From the NCBI GenBank assembly GCA_017592665.1, contig JAGFNW010000007.1:186001-250000 (forward strand): a DNA stretch of 64,000 nucleotides. Direction: 5' to 3'. Below the pieces are notes generated by a model. The model saw only the letters and a program-made list of their open reading frames with translations. It did no database searches and was not told the DNA's origin. This document shows, in pieces, positions 1 through 8,055 of this stretch (its first letter is position 1; every line of letters starts with the position of its first letter). The DNA comes from Streptosporangiaceae bacterium NEAU-GS5. Its GTDB lineage: Bacteria > Actinomycetota > Actinomycetes > Streptosporangiales > Streptosporangiaceae. Made by a program: the position numbers and the translations under genes.

Positions 1-497
1 TTCTCGACCACCGCTCCATCGAGCGTGGTGACCACGAGCTCGTCGGCGCCGACGGCGAGGTGCAGCGGATCGGAGCCGCCGAGCCTGGCGAGCGCCTCGC
101 GGAGGCGCGCGTTGACGTCGACGTTGGTCGTGCCGAGATCCACGATCTCGCCGTCGAGAGCAGGCCGCAGCAGGTCGAGGCGGGCGTAGACGCCGCCGCA
201 CATGGAGAACGACTCGAACCGAAGGCGGTCTCCGTTGCAGGTCACCACCGGATCGCGGGACGCGGCCCAACCGGCCGCCGAGCGCGGCCGGTCATAGCGG
301 GCCTTCGCCACGTCGGCGACGGCGAGCAGCCCGGCGGCCGACGGGGCCGCTCGGGTGAGCAGCCCGCTGAAGAACCGGGGGCGGGCGACCAGCCCTCGCC
401 GCGTCATCCCTCCCGAGGTGGCGAGGTCGAGCCGGCCGGACGCCACGTCGAGCCCAGAAGATCGGGCGTAGGAATACTCCTGCACCGCAACAGCCAT
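1..497 (-). CDS. SWIM zinc-finger family protein, N-terminal part (runs off the left edge)
   Basis: The minus strand is open from an ATG at 495-497 to the window edge, giving about 165 residues with no stop. The translation has the features I remember for the N-terminal half of actinobacterial SWIM zinc-finger proteins: an early LATSGGMT stretch, then DPVVTCNGDRLRFESFS, then GTTNVDVN and a LTLDGAVVEK-like end. The SWIM CxCxnCxH motif would lie further downstream and is not in the window. SWIM domains bind nucleic acid or protein; in actinomycetes the gene is usually next to a MoxR-type ATPase, which cannot be checked here. Confidence 0.72.
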   Translation of the reverse strand, partial: MAVAVQEYSYARSSGLDVASGRLDLATSGGMTRRGLVARPRFFSGLLTRAAPSAAGLLAVADVAKARYDRPRSAAGWAASRDPVVTCNGDRLRFESFSMCGGVYARLDLLRPALDGEIVDLGTTNVDVNARLREALARLGGSDPLHLAVGADELVVTTLDGAVVE

Positions 498-598
498 GCC
501 CGGCACGCTATCGAGGCGGTACGACAAATCGCGGCCCAGGGTTTTCCCTGAGGTGATCGACTGGATTGCCCTGATTCCGGCGAATCAGCGAATTCCTA

Positions 599-624
599 CC
601 TTGGTCATCAGACAACCAAGGAGG
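599..624 (+). promoter_or_regulatory. Inverted repeat overlapping the ribosome binding site
   Basis: CCTTGGT (599-605) and ACCAAGG (615-621) form a 7-bp inverted repeat around a 9-nt loop. The right arm contains the first half of the Shine-Dalgarno sequence AAGGAGG (618-624) of the secreted protein starting at 629. In RNA the hairpin would hide the ribosome binding site; in DNA it could be a repressor dyad. The structure is seen; its role is inference. Confidence 0.45.
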
Positions 625-628
625 AATC

Positions 629-1177
629 ATGAAGCGCACGATCGCACAGATGGTCACCGGATCCGCCGCCGCTCTCGCCGTACTGGCCGGAACCCAGATC
701 GCCGCCGCGCCCGCGCAGGCGCGCACCGCCTGCCCGATCCAGCCGTACGGGTTGATCGGCGACTACTGGCGGGCCATGGGCGGGGAGAACAGCTGGTTCG
801 GTTGCGCGACCCGCACCGAGTACACCCCGCCGAACTTCCTGCACGGCCGCAAGCAGACCTTCGAGCACGGTCAGATCGCCTGGAGCCCCGACCAGGGTTC
901 CAACATGATCGTGGCGGCCTTCGACAAGAACGGCGTGGCCGTCTTCCGGTGGGGGCCGACCAACCCGTTCAACTACGACTACTTCGTGGTCGACTTCGGG
1001 CCCGGCACGCCAGAGATCCGGGCGCCGTTCAAGGGCGGCCCGCGCACCCAGGGACGGGCCGAGGGCCACGGGCACACCCTCTACAGCTTCTCGGTCAGAG
1101 GTTGCGACTACGGCTTCCTTCAGATCACCAGGAGCTGCCGCCAGGGCTGGACCATCCCGGTCTCGGTCAAGGTGTGA
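629..1177 (+). CDS. Secreted LGFP-repeat-like protein
   Basis: 182 residues. A Sec signal peptide (MKRTIAQM, then a hydrophobic run ending in APAQA about residue 32) indicates export. Residues about 38-80 (GLIGDYWRAMGG, WFGCATRTEY, FEHGQIAWSP) resemble one LGFP repeat, a module found in actinobacterial wall-associated proteins and hydrolases. The remainder, about 100 residues with two Cys near the C-terminus, is not recognised. No catalytic domain is visible, so a wall-binding or structural role is likely. The ATG follows AAGGAGG at good spacing. An inverted repeat overlaps this ribosome binding site. Confidence 0.8.
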   Translation: MKRTIAQMVTGSAAALAVLAGTQIAAAPAQARTACPIQPYGLIGDYWRAMGGENSWFGCATRTEYTPPNFLHGRKQTFEHGQIAWSPDQGSNMIVAAFDKNGVAVFRWGPTNPFNYDYFVVDFGPGTPEIRAPFKGGPRTQGRAEGHGHTLYSFSVRGCDYGFLQITRSCRQGWTIPVSVKV

Positions 1178-1239
1178 TCAGTCCGAACGTAGGATTTGGA
1201 ACATGCTCGACGTCAAACCGGCAGGCGTGAGTCCGACCG

Positions 1240-1740
1240 ATGGCCGCTGACCTTCTGATCCGGCCCATGCGTGAGGACGACGCCGACCAGGTCCTGGCCA
1301 TCTACCAGCACGGCCTGGACGGCGGGCAGGCGAGCTTCGAGACCACGGCCCCATCGTGGGACCGCTTCACCGCGACCAGGCTCGACCGGCCACGCCTGGT
1401 CGCCGCGGACGCCGAAGACGGTGCGGTGGCGGGGTGGGTGGCGGCCTCCCCCGTCTCGACGCGCCCCGTGTACGCGGGGGTCGTCGAGCACAGCATCTAC
1501 ATCCACCCGGGCTACCGGGGCCGCGGCATCGGCCGGGCCCTCCTCACAGCCTTCCTCGACGAGTGCGAGGAGGCCGGGATCTGGACCGTACAGACCGGCA
1601 TCTTCCCCGAGAACACCGCCAGCCTGGCCCTTCACCAGTCCGCAGGCTTCCGCGTCCTCGGCGTGCGCGAGCGGATCGGCCGGCATCACGGCGTCTGGCG
1701 CGACGTCGTCTTCCTGGAACGCCGCAGCCAAATCATCTAG
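1240..1740 (+). CDS. GNAT family N-acetyltransferase (phosphinothricin acetyltransferase-like)
   Basis: 166 residues, the usual length of the Pat/Bar/MddA branch of GNAT enzymes. It starts LIRPMREDDADQVLAIY and has the FETTAPSWDRF segment typical of this branch. The acetyl-CoA loop GYRGRGIG is at about residues 91-98, followed by NTASLALHQSAGFRVLG and a C-terminal GRHHGVWRDVVFLERR. Members transfer acetyl from acetyl-CoA to the amino group of phosphinothricin, methionine sulfone or related compounds. Resistance function cannot be inferred from sequence alone, since many relatives are house-keeping enzymes. Confidence 0.88.
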   Translation: MAADLLIRPMREDDADQVLAIYQHGLDGGQASFETTAPSWDRFTATRLDRPRLVAADAEDGAVAGWVAASPVSTRPVYAGVVEHSIYIHPGYRGRGIGRALLTAFLDECEEAGIWTVQTGIFPENTASLALHQSAGFRVLGVRERIGRHHGVWRDVVFLERRSQII

Positions 1741-1807
1741 CCCCGCGCTGTCGATTTGGGTGGCGGCGTTCGACGTAGAGGTGACAAGCGTCTGAGAGGA
1801 GAAGACC

Positions 1808-2164
1808 GTGGCCGAGTACGCCATCCTGATCTACACACCCGCTTCCGCCGATCCTGCCGAGATCACTCCCGAGGATCGCGCCAGGCTGGAGCGGGGCGCG
1901 CGGGCCGAGGCCGATACCGGCGCCATGCTGGCCGCCTTCGAGCTGCAGGCGGCCTCGACGGCCACCTCGATCCGAGGTGACGCGCTGACCGATGGGCCGT
2001 TCATCGAGGCCAAGGAGGTCATCGCCGGGTTCTGCGTCATCGAGGCGCCGGATCTCGACGCCGCCCTGGAGATCGCCCGCGGCAACCCGGCCCTCGCGCT
2101 GGGCGCCGGCATCGAGGTCCGTCCCGTCTTCGGCGGCTTCGTGGCCGGGCGGTCGACCGGCTGA
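1808..2164 (+). CDS. YCII-related DGPF-domain protein
   Basis: 118 residues from a GTG preceded by GAGGAGAAGACC. The YCII ferredoxin-like fold is recognisable, with the signature LTDGPFIEAKE at about residues 60-70. DGPF proteins are co-encoded with ECF42 sigma factors in actinobacteria. The stop codon overlaps the ATG of the downstream sigma gene (TGATG at 2162-2166), so the two are translationally coupled. Its biochemical role in the sigma system is not known. The same pairing occurs again at 25748-27350 in this window. Confidence 0.88.
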   Translation: MAEYAILIYTPASADPAEITPEDRARLERGARAEADTGAMLAAFELQAASTATSIRGDALTDGPFIEAKEVIAGFCVIEAPDLDAALEIARGNPALALGAGIEVRPVFGGFVAGRSTG

Positions 2165-3420
2165 TGGCCGACCGTACGGCCGTGGAGTCGGCGATCGCCG
2201 ACGCGCACCGGCGCGAGTGGGCCCTGGTGCTCGCCGCGACGGTGCGCGTCACCCGCGATGTCGATCTGGCCGAGGAGTGCGTGCAGGAGGCCTACACGGC
2301 GGCCCTCGCCTCCTGGGAGAAGGACGGCATCCCGGACAACCCGGCCGCCTGGTTGAGCACGGTCGCCCGGCGCCGGGCCATGGACATCATCCGTCGCGAG
2401 CAGACCCTCCGCGCCAAACTGCCGCTGCTGGTCACCGACGCCGAAGAGATGCCCATGGGGGAAGACGAGGTCATCCCGGACGAAACCCCGGACGACATTC
2501 CGGACGAGCGACTCCGGCTGATCTTCACCTGCTGCCATCCCGCCCTCTCCCAGGACGCGCAACTGGCGCTCACACTCCGTCTGGTCTGCGGCGTGCCGAC
2601 GCCCGACGTGGCCCGGGCGTTCCTGGTGTCGGAGCCGACCATGGCCGCCCGCATCACCCGGGCCAAGAAGAAGATCTCCGCGGCCCGGATCCCCTATCGG
2701 GTGCCCCGGGCCGCCGAACTGCCCGACCGGCTGCGCGCCGTGCTCGCCGTGATCCACCTGCTGTTCACCGTCGGCCACACCGCGCCCTCCGGCGCGCCGC
2801 TGATGCGGGTCGAGCTGATGGACTGGGCCATCCACCTGGCCCGCATGCTGCCGGCCCTGATGCCGGACGAGCCCGAGGTGCGCGGGCTGCTCGCCCTGTT
2901 GCTGGTCACCGACGCCCGGCGGGCCACCCGCGTGGACGCCGAAGGCCGTCTCCTCCGGCTCGAAGACCAGGACCGGTCGCGATGGGACCGGGCCGCCATC
3001 GCCGAAGCCGGCGACCTCATCGCGGGCGACCTTCGCACTGGACGGTCCGGCCGCTACGGCCTGCAGGCCGCGATCGCGGCGGCGCACGCCGAGGCCCCGG
3101 CCTACGACGACACCGACTGGCCGAGGATCGTCACCCTCTACGACGCGCTCCAGGCCATGTGGCCGTCGCCCGTGGTCGCGCTGAACCGCGCCGTGGCGGT
3201 CGCCATGGCCTCCGGACCCGCCGCCGGGCTGGCGGCCCTCGCGGCCGTGGAGGCCGACGGGCGGCTCACCGGCTACCACTACCTGCACGCGGTCAAGGCG
3301 GACCTGCTCGGGCGGCTGGATCGCACACGCGAGGCGGCCGCCGCCTACGAGCAGGCCCTGAGCCTGGCCGACAACGAAACCGAACGGGCCTTCCTGGCCG
3401 CGCGGCTCGCCGAGCTCTAA
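2164..3420 (+). CDS. ECF42-type RNA polymerase sigma factor with C-terminal extension
   Basis: 418 residues, about twice the size of a plain ECF sigma factor. Region 2 (DLAEECVQEAYTAALASW to RRRAMDIIRREQ) spans about residues 28-80; region 4 (LRLIFTCCHPALSQDAQLAL to ARITRAKKKI) spans about 117-172. The remaining 240 residues are the DUF6596/TPR-like extension of ECF42, with the conserved LNRAVAVAMASGPAAGL and YHYLHAVKADLLGRLDR. ECF42 factors usually lack an anti-sigma gene, and the extension is thought to act as the built-in control. Coupled to the upstream DGPF gene. Its 3' end overlaps the convergent gene by 4 bp. Confidence 0.92.
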   Translation: MADRTAVESAIADAHRREWALVLAATVRVTRDVDLAEECVQEAYTAALASWEKDGIPDNPAAWLSTVARRRAMDIIRREQTLRAKLPLLVTDAEEMPMGEDEVIPDETPDDIPDERLRLIFTCCHPALSQDAQLALTLRLVCGVPTPDVARAFLVSEPTMAARITRAKKKISAARIPYRVPRAAELPDRLRAVLAVIHLLFTVGHTAPSGAPLMRVELMDWAIHLARMLPALMPDEPEVRGLLALLLVTDARRATRVDAEGRLLRLEDQDRSRWDRAAIAEAGDLIAGDLRTGRSGRYGLQAAIAAAHAEAPAYDDTDWPRIVTLYDALQAMWPSPVVALNRAVAVAMASGPAAGLAALAAVEADGRLTGYHYLHAVKADLLGRLDRTREAAAAYEQALSLADNETERAFLAARLAEL

Positions 3421-4313
3421 CCGGTGATCTCGAAGCCCCAGCGGTCGGTGGCCACGCCGTTGAACGCCTCGGCGAGCGCCAGCGCGACGGGCTTCGTGTC
3501 GACGAGATCGGCCTCCGCCGCTTCCCCGGCCTCCGCCTCGGTATCCGCCTCTGTCTCTGCCTCTGTCTCTGCGGCCTCGACCACCTCGACCGCCTCGTCG
3601 GATTCCTCAGCGGGCTCGGTGGGCTCAGCGGGCTCGTCCGCCGCCTCCGCCGCCATCTCGGCCTCGTGGTGGGCGAACGGCTTGACGGTCAGGGCCACGA
3701 TCTCCATCGCGTACGGCACGCGGGCCCGGACCACGCTCGGCATCTCCTTCTGCCAGGCGCCCGCGACGACCACGTCGGCGCCACCGTAGAGGATCTGGCC
3801 CTCGCCGCGAACGGGCACGTGAACGAGGCCGTCCTCCAACTCGGCGTTGTCGGGCCACGAGCTGCCGATCTCCTCGACCGGGGCGACCAGCCGGCTCAGC
3901 GCCGCCCGGAACTCCGCCGGGTCGGGCAGATCGGGCAGATAGACGCGCGAGTCCCGCGGATCGTCCTCGGCCGGGTCGGTGAGCACGCCCTGCGTCAGGG
4001 CCCAGCCCTCGAGGCGGTAGGCGATCCCCTCGGCGAGCAGCCGGTCGAAGTAGTCCACCGGCTGGGGGCCCTGCGCGATCACGCGGAGCGCCCAGAGCTT
4101 CTCCTCGTCGGTGATGGACAGCTTGGCCAGCTCTGGCCCGTTCAACTCCACGCGGGCGGCGATCCGCGCGCCGAACAGGACGATGTCGTCGCCCTCTCGG
4201 TGGGCGGCCGGATCGGCCAGCGTCACGATCTCCAGCAGGTCGTCTGGGGCGGGCTTCTCCCGGACCAGGATGGTCGGTCCGGTGCGCAGCCTGCGCAGGG
4301 CGAGCCAACTCAC
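3417..4313 (-). CDS. Acidic protein of unknown function, last gene of the sortase operon
   Basis: 298 residues, GTG start. I do not recognise the N-terminal about 200 residues (begins SWLALRRLRTGPTILVREK; contains a WALRVIAQGPQPVDYFDRLL segment), which look globular and have no signal peptide or membrane segment. Residues about 215-265 are a low-complexity Glu/Ala/Thr run (EAETEADTEAEAGEAAEAD), then a short tail GVATDRWGFEITG. Its AGGAG ribosome binding site overlaps the stop of the upstream class F sortase, so it is co-translated with it. A cytoplasmic partner of the sortase system is possible but unproven. Confidence 0.75.
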   Translation of the reverse strand: MSWLALRRLRTGPTILVREKPAPDDLLEIVTLADPAAHREGDDIVLFGARIAARVELNGPELAKLSITDEEKLWALRVIAQGPQPVDYFDRLLAEGIAYRLEGWALTQGVLTDPAEDDPRDSRVYLPDLPDPAEFRAALSRLVAPVEEIGSSWPDNAELEDGLVHVPVRGEGQILYGGADVVVAGAWQKEMPSVVRARVPYAMEIVALTVKPFAHHEAEMAAEAADEPAEPTEPAEESDEAVEVVEAAETEAETEADTEAEAGEAAEADLVDTKPVALALAEAFNGVATDRWGFEITG

Positions 4314-4322
4314 GGCGTACTC

Positions 4323-5162
4323 CTAGGGGGCCTTGTGGGTGCTCGTCATCGTGGCGTAGACGATCACATTGTCGAGGTAGTGGCCGGTGGTGCGGTTGTA
4401 CGAGCCGCCGCAGGTGATGAGCCGCAGCTGGGCGTCGGTCTGCGGACCGTAAACACGGGCGGTGGGAAACGTCTGCTTGTTGGCCTGCTCGATCCCGCCG
4501 ACGGTGAACACCGCCACCGTGCCGTCCATCCGCACGACCTCGATGGTGTCGCCGTACTGGAGTTCGTGCAACCTGGTGAAAACGGCGCTTCGCGTGCGGG
4601 TGTCCTTGTGGCCGAGCATCACGGCCGCGCCGGCCTCACCGGCCGTCGGGCCGCCCCGATACCAGCCGACGAGGTTGTGGTTGTCGGCCGGAGGGGTCTG
4701 AATCGCTCCGTGTTTGTCCAGGCCCACCGACTTGATCGGAGCGTTCACGCCGATCTTGGGGATGATCAGTCGTTTGGGCGTGGAGGGCTGGAGGGGTGGG
4801 GCGGCGGGGAGTGGCGCGATCGGAGGTGGGGCGGTGACCGCGGCCTGCGTCAGCGGCATGCCTTTGCCCCCGCGTCCCACGCCGGACCCCATTTTCAACG
4901 GGGTACGCGTGCCGATGCCGTACTCGTCGGGCGAGCCGAGCATGAAGATCACGCCGATCGCCACCGTGACCACGCCCGCCACCGCCGCGAGGATCAGCAC
5001 CGCGCGGATCGCCTGGCTCCCGCTCACCCGCCTCTCGGCCGCCTCGTACGGCTCGGCGGCGGCCTGCGGGACCATGTAAACCGGCTGGTGGTAGACGGGC
5101 GGCGGATAACCGTACGGGTTGTGCGGCGGTGTCCCCGGCGGCGGTCCCGGTGGCGTGCTCAC
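4323..5162 (-). CDS. Class F sortase (copy 1)
   Basis: 279 residues from the GTG at 5160-5162 (STPPGPPPGTPPHNPYGYP follows). A proline-rich cytoplasmic head (about 1-45) leads to one membrane segment (AIRAVLILAAVAGVVTVAIG) and a Pro/Ala linker. The extracellular domain begins RLIIPKIGVNAPI and carries His at about 185 (MLGHKDTR) and Cys at about 251 (LRLITCGGSYNRTTGHY). Sortases cut a C-terminal sorting signal and join the protein to the wall. Twenty-two bases separate it from the upstream cell-surface gene, its likely substrate. Longer in-frame upstream starts would overlap that gene. Confidence 0.9.
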   Translation of the reverse strand: MSTPPGPPPGTPPHNPYGYPPPVYHQPVYMVPQAAAEPYEAAERRVSGSQAIRAVLILAAVAGVVTVAIGVIFMLGSPDEYGIGTRTPLKMGSGVGRGGKGMPLTQAAVTAPPPIAPLPAAPPLQPSTPKRLIIPKIGVNAPIKSVGLDKHGAIQTPPADNHNLVGWYRGGPTAGEAGAAVMLGHKDTRTRSAVFTRLHELQYGDTIEVVRMDGTVAVFTVGGIEQANKQTFPTARVYGPQTDAQLRLITCGGSYNRTTGHYLDNVIVYATMTSTHKAP

Positions 5163-5184
5163 GGCCCTGCGCCCCGATCCACGG

Positions 5185-6045
5185 CTACTCCTGCACGGCG
5201 CTGCCGCGGCGCGCGCGGAGCAGCAGTCCGCCGAACGCGGCCGCCGCCATGAGCGCCAGCCCCGACAGCACCAGAATCCGCGCGTCCGGCCCGGCGTCGG
5301 CGCCACCGCCCGTGGCCGCACCGCCTGACGGAGTGGTGCCCGGCGTGGCCGCCGTCACCGTCACGAACTCGGTCCGCGTCGGAAGCGGAGTGTGCGTCGA
5401 CGACCCTGGCTGCGTAGTGGTGACGTTGTTCGAAGGGGTGGTCGTCGTGCCGTTACTCGCGCCCACCACGATCGTCGCCACAGCCGGGTTCGTGCTCGCA
5501 CCTGAAATCGTGCAGGTGTACGTCGTGGTGGTCCCGCTGCGCACCTCCAGGGAGAACCCGCCAGCCTTCGCGGAGATGGTACCTGTGGCGGAGGGCACCA
5601 CCGTGGCTGTCAGCGCTGGGATCGGAATAGCGGAACCCTGCGATACGGCTGTCAGGGGATTAGTGCTCGCGGTCGCGTGAATGGTGACAGCTGCCGCCGC
5701 ACCTGGACCAGACAAAATGATGTCGCCGATCACGACCACGCTGTTCGAGGTTCCGATCGAGGCAGGCGCCGTTATCCCAACCCCGGAGGAACCCGCGGGA
5801 GCATGGGTCAAGGTCAGCATGAAGACCTGGTTGATTGGCGCGCTAGCCGGCGCGGTCAAGTTGGCTGTGAGCGTGGGCGTCTGCGCCTGCGTCCCGGCTG
5901 GGGCAGAACACTGGTACGTGACGATCTTCTGATCGGCAGCAGCGTGGAAGAGAGGGAGGCTACCGAGAAGCAGCCCGGCGCTGACAACTCCGGCCGCGGC
6001 AGCCGCCCTGAGGGCGATACGGCTCCGTGCCTTCGACTTCAGCAC
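5185..6045 (-). CDS. Cell-surface anchored protein, probable sortase substrate (copy 1)
   Basis: 286 residues. The signal peptide ends about residue 38 (SLPLFHAAADQ). The mature part is Ala/Thr/Ser-rich with two Cys (TYQCSAPAG near the start, TYTCTISG near residue 180), possibly bridging one beta domain. A Thr/Ser/Gly linker (TTTTPSNNVTTTQPGSSTH) follows, then a hydrophobic segment (ILVLSGLALMAAAAFGGLLL) and a basic tail RARRGSAVQE, the layout of a wall-anchoring signal. No clear LPXTG or LAXTG is visible before the hydrophobic segment. It precedes the class F sortase by 22 bp and looks paralogous to the gene at 6916-7845. Confidence 0.8.
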   Translation of the reverse strand: MLKSKARSRIALRAAAAAGVVSAGLLLGSLPLFHAAADQKIVTYQCSAPAGTQAQTPTLTANLTAPASAPINQVFMLTLTHAPAGSSGVGITAPASIGTSNSVVVIGDIILSGPGAAAAVTIHATASTNPLTAVSQGSAIPIPALTATVVPSATGTISAKAGGFSLEVRSGTTTTYTCTISGASTNPAVATIVVGASNGTTTTPSNNVTTTQPGSSTHTPLPTRTEFVTVTAATPGTTPSGGAATGGGADAGPDARILVLSGLALMAAAAFGGLLLRARRGSAVQE

Positions 6046-6123
6046 TTGCTGACTCCCAATCCGAACGGAAATTCGTCACTTCCTACCCATGAGGGTCCAA
6101 CCTAACAGTCAAAGCTGGGGAAC

Positions 6124-6903
6124 TCATCGGGTAGCGGTCAAGGTGGCATAGACGATGATGTTGTCGTTGTAGTGGCCTGTCTTGTGGTTGTACGCTCCGC
6201 CGCAAGTGATCAAGCGTAGGCCCGCGTTTGTGAGGTTCCCGTAAACCCGATTGGTCGGAAAGATCGTCTTTCCGATCTGTTCGGCCCCGTCCACGGTGAA
6301 CTCCGTCATGGTCCCGTCCGAGAGCTGGACCCGGATCTTGTCGTTGCGGCGCAGCTCACGCAGCCGGTGGAAAACGGCGGAGCCAGAGCGCGTGGTGACA
6401 TGGCCGAGGATCACGGCCGGGCCCAGCTGCCCGGGAACGGGTCCGAAGCGATACCAGCCGGCCATCCTCGGCAGATTGAGGGACGGAGTCTGGATGGACC
6501 CGTCGGCCTCGACCCCGACGCGTCCGACGGCGGCGTTGACCCCGATCGACGGGATGATGATCCGCAGCGGCCGGACCTTGCCGGTGGTAGCCGTCTCGAT
6601 GGGCTTGGTCGGTATCAGCGCCGGCAGCGGCGGCGGCGCGGTGGGCTCGGCGGCCAGCAGCGGCGCGGCCGTGCCACCGGGGCCGACCGTGGGCGCGAGC
6701 GCCGGGGCGGGCTGGTTCTGCACGACCATGGACGTGCGCGAGCTCTCGGAATCCTGCGGTGACAGCGCGATGAGCAGAGCGGCCACGACCGCCCCGATCC
6801 CGCAGAGGGCGGCGGCCACGATCAGCGCGGGGACCGCCTTCTGCCAGGGCGCCCTGGCCGGATCAGGCGGCAGGCCTCCGGGCGGCTGAAACGGCATGGC
6901 CAT
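6124..6903 (-). CDS. Class F sortase (copy 2)
   Basis: 259 residues. A short Pro-rich head, one membrane segment (VPALIVAAALCGIGAVVAAL) and a Pro-rich linker precede the catalytic domain (RIIIPSIGVNAAVGRVGV). His at about 168 (ILGHVTTRSG) and Cys at about 234 (LRLITCGGAYNHKTGHY) match the catalytic pair of class F sortases. Where copy 1 has Arg after the Cys motif (YNRTTGHY), this copy has His (YNHKTGHY). It starts 12 bp after the stop of the surface-protein gene at 6916-7845, so the two are one transcription unit. Confidence 0.9.
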   Translation of the reverse strand: MAMPFQPPGGLPPDPARAPWQKAVPALIVAAALCGIGAVVAALLIALSPQDSESSRTSMVVQNQPAPALAPTVGPGGTAAPLLAAEPTAPPPLPALIPTKPIETATTGKVRPLRIIIPSIGVNAAVGRVGVEADGSIQTPSLNLPRMAGWYRFGPVPGQLGPAVILGHVTTRSGSAVFHRLRELRRNDKIRVQLSDGTMTEFTVDGAEQIGKTIFPTNRVYGNLTNAGLRLITCGGAYNHKTGHYNDNIIVYATLTATR

Positions 6904-6915
6904 CGTGGTCCGACC

Positions 6916-7845
6916 TCAATCCGGGGTTCCGTCGCCGGTCGGCTTGATCATCCGCCGCCGCCAGACCACGCCCATGACCACGCTCAGAAGGGTCAGGAAC
7001 GCCCCGCCTCCGAACAAGGCCCCGGCCGACGGTCCCTCGACCATGGCCTCCCCCGTCTGGGGCGCGCCCTTCGGCGTCTTGGTCACCTGCGCCGTGGCCG
7101 TCGTGGTCGTCGACGCCGTGATCGTGGACGTCACCGTCTGCGTCGGCACCGGAGTCCCCGCCGTCGCCGTAGCCGTCACCGTCGCAGTAGTCCGCGGCGA
7201 ATGCGACGCCTGGACATTGATCACAACAACGGCCTTGTTCGAGGCCGCCGCCCGCGGGTGGACCGAGCATGTCTGCCAGTCCTCCTCCACCCCGCGCGGC
7301 ACCGCCACCACCTTGAACGAGTCGACGGTCAGGGAAAGCGCGCCGGACGCGGTCGGCATGACCCTCGCGACGAGGGGCGGGAGCGGAACAGGTGACTGGC
7401 TCACCAGGCCGTCCGGCAGCGAACTCTGGGTGGCGCCCGTTATCGTGCCGGCGAAAGGTGCTCCGCTGCCTTCCAGCTCCCCAACGAGCTGAATCGCACC
7501 GCCGGAAGGGATCGCGCTCGGCGCGAGCATCGAGGGCTCGCCTAGCTGCGTGGGCTGGCTGATCTTCCAGGAGACTGTGGCGGTCGCGCCGGCGGTCACC
7601 CTGTCGGGTGCCTGCACTGTGACCGGGAAGTAGTAGGTCGCAGACGGCGTGACCGGGACATGGATGGTCGTCGAAGCGCCGTTGACCGTCGTCTGCGTGG
7701 GGGACAGCGTCACCCAGCTACACACATAGGGGACGTCGGTCGACATTTGGGACGCAACGGCTGGCACGGCTATGAAAAGGGCGGCGGCTAGGGAGCTGGC
7801 CGCGGCGGCGTTGATGGCCGTCTTCCGTCGCACGGCGGTCTTCAT
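6916..7845 (-). CDS. Cell-surface anchored protein with APQTG sorting motif, probable sortase substrate (copy 2)
   Basis: 309 residues from ATG at 7843-7845. A signal peptide ends near AVPAVASQ. The mature region (PYVCSWVTLSP, then a beta-rich part, then DWQTCSVHPR) has two Cys like its paralogue at 5185-6045. A Thr-rich linker leads to a sorting signal: APQTG at about 261-265, a hydrophobic stretch (ALFGGGAFLTLLSVVMGVVW) and the basic RRRMIK tail. This is the most convincing anchor in the cluster. The next gene is a class F sortase 12 bp away, so this pair forms a substrate-enzyme module. An in-frame start 48 bp upstream is possible but would precede the signal peptide with an atypical head. 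Confidence 0.84.
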   Translation of the reverse strand: MKTAVRRKTAINAAAASSLAAALFIAVPAVASQMSTDVPYVCSWVTLSPTQTTVNGASTTIHVPVTPSATYYFPVTVQAPDRVTAGATATVSWKISQPTQLGEPSMLAPSAIPSGGAIQLVGELEGSGAPFAGTITGATQSSLPDGLVSQSPVPLPPLVARVMPTASGALSLTVDSFKVVAVPRGVEEDWQTCSVHPRAAASNKAVVVINVQASHSPRTTATVTATATAGTPVPTQTVTSTITASTTTTATAQVTKTPKGAPQTGEAMVEGPSAGALFGGGAFLTLLSVVMGVVWRRRMIKPTGDGTPD

Positions 7846-7999
7846 CGAGGTCCCACTCCCACCAGCAGTCCCAACAGCCCCAAATCGGGCCACTTAACCA
7901 TGAATCAGGCGAGATCTTAGAGGGTCTGGGCCGGTCACAGCAGTAACTCTGCTCGCATTTCACGCATCGCGCGCCAAGTTGTAACTCAATCGAGTTCTC

Positions 8000-8025
8000 C
8001 TGACCCCGAACAGTATTCTGGTCAG
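8000..8025 (+). promoter_or_regulatory. Possible promoter with flanking dyad before the acyl-CoA dehydrogenase
   Basis: CTGACC (8000-8005) and GGTCAG (8020-8025) form an inverted repeat enclosing TATTCT (8014-8019), a good actinobacterial -10 hexamer, 37 bp before the ATG at 8056. A smaller dyad, AACTC/GAGTT, lies at 7983-7996. A TetR-type repressor sitting on the promoter would explain the layout, but this is inference. Confidence 0.4.
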
Positions 8026-8055
8026 ACACAACCCCCCGGACGGAAGGCGTACTCG

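Noticed and set aside
60-551. Plus-strand frame of 163 codons at the left edge.
   Set aside because: The minus strand encodes a recognisable SWIM-family protein over the same bases.
1992-5252. A 1086-codon open frame on the plus strand.
   Set aside because: It lies across the ECF42 gene and antisense to the sortase-operon genes, is rich in Arg, Gly and Pro and has no recognisable domain. It is an artefact of high GC content.
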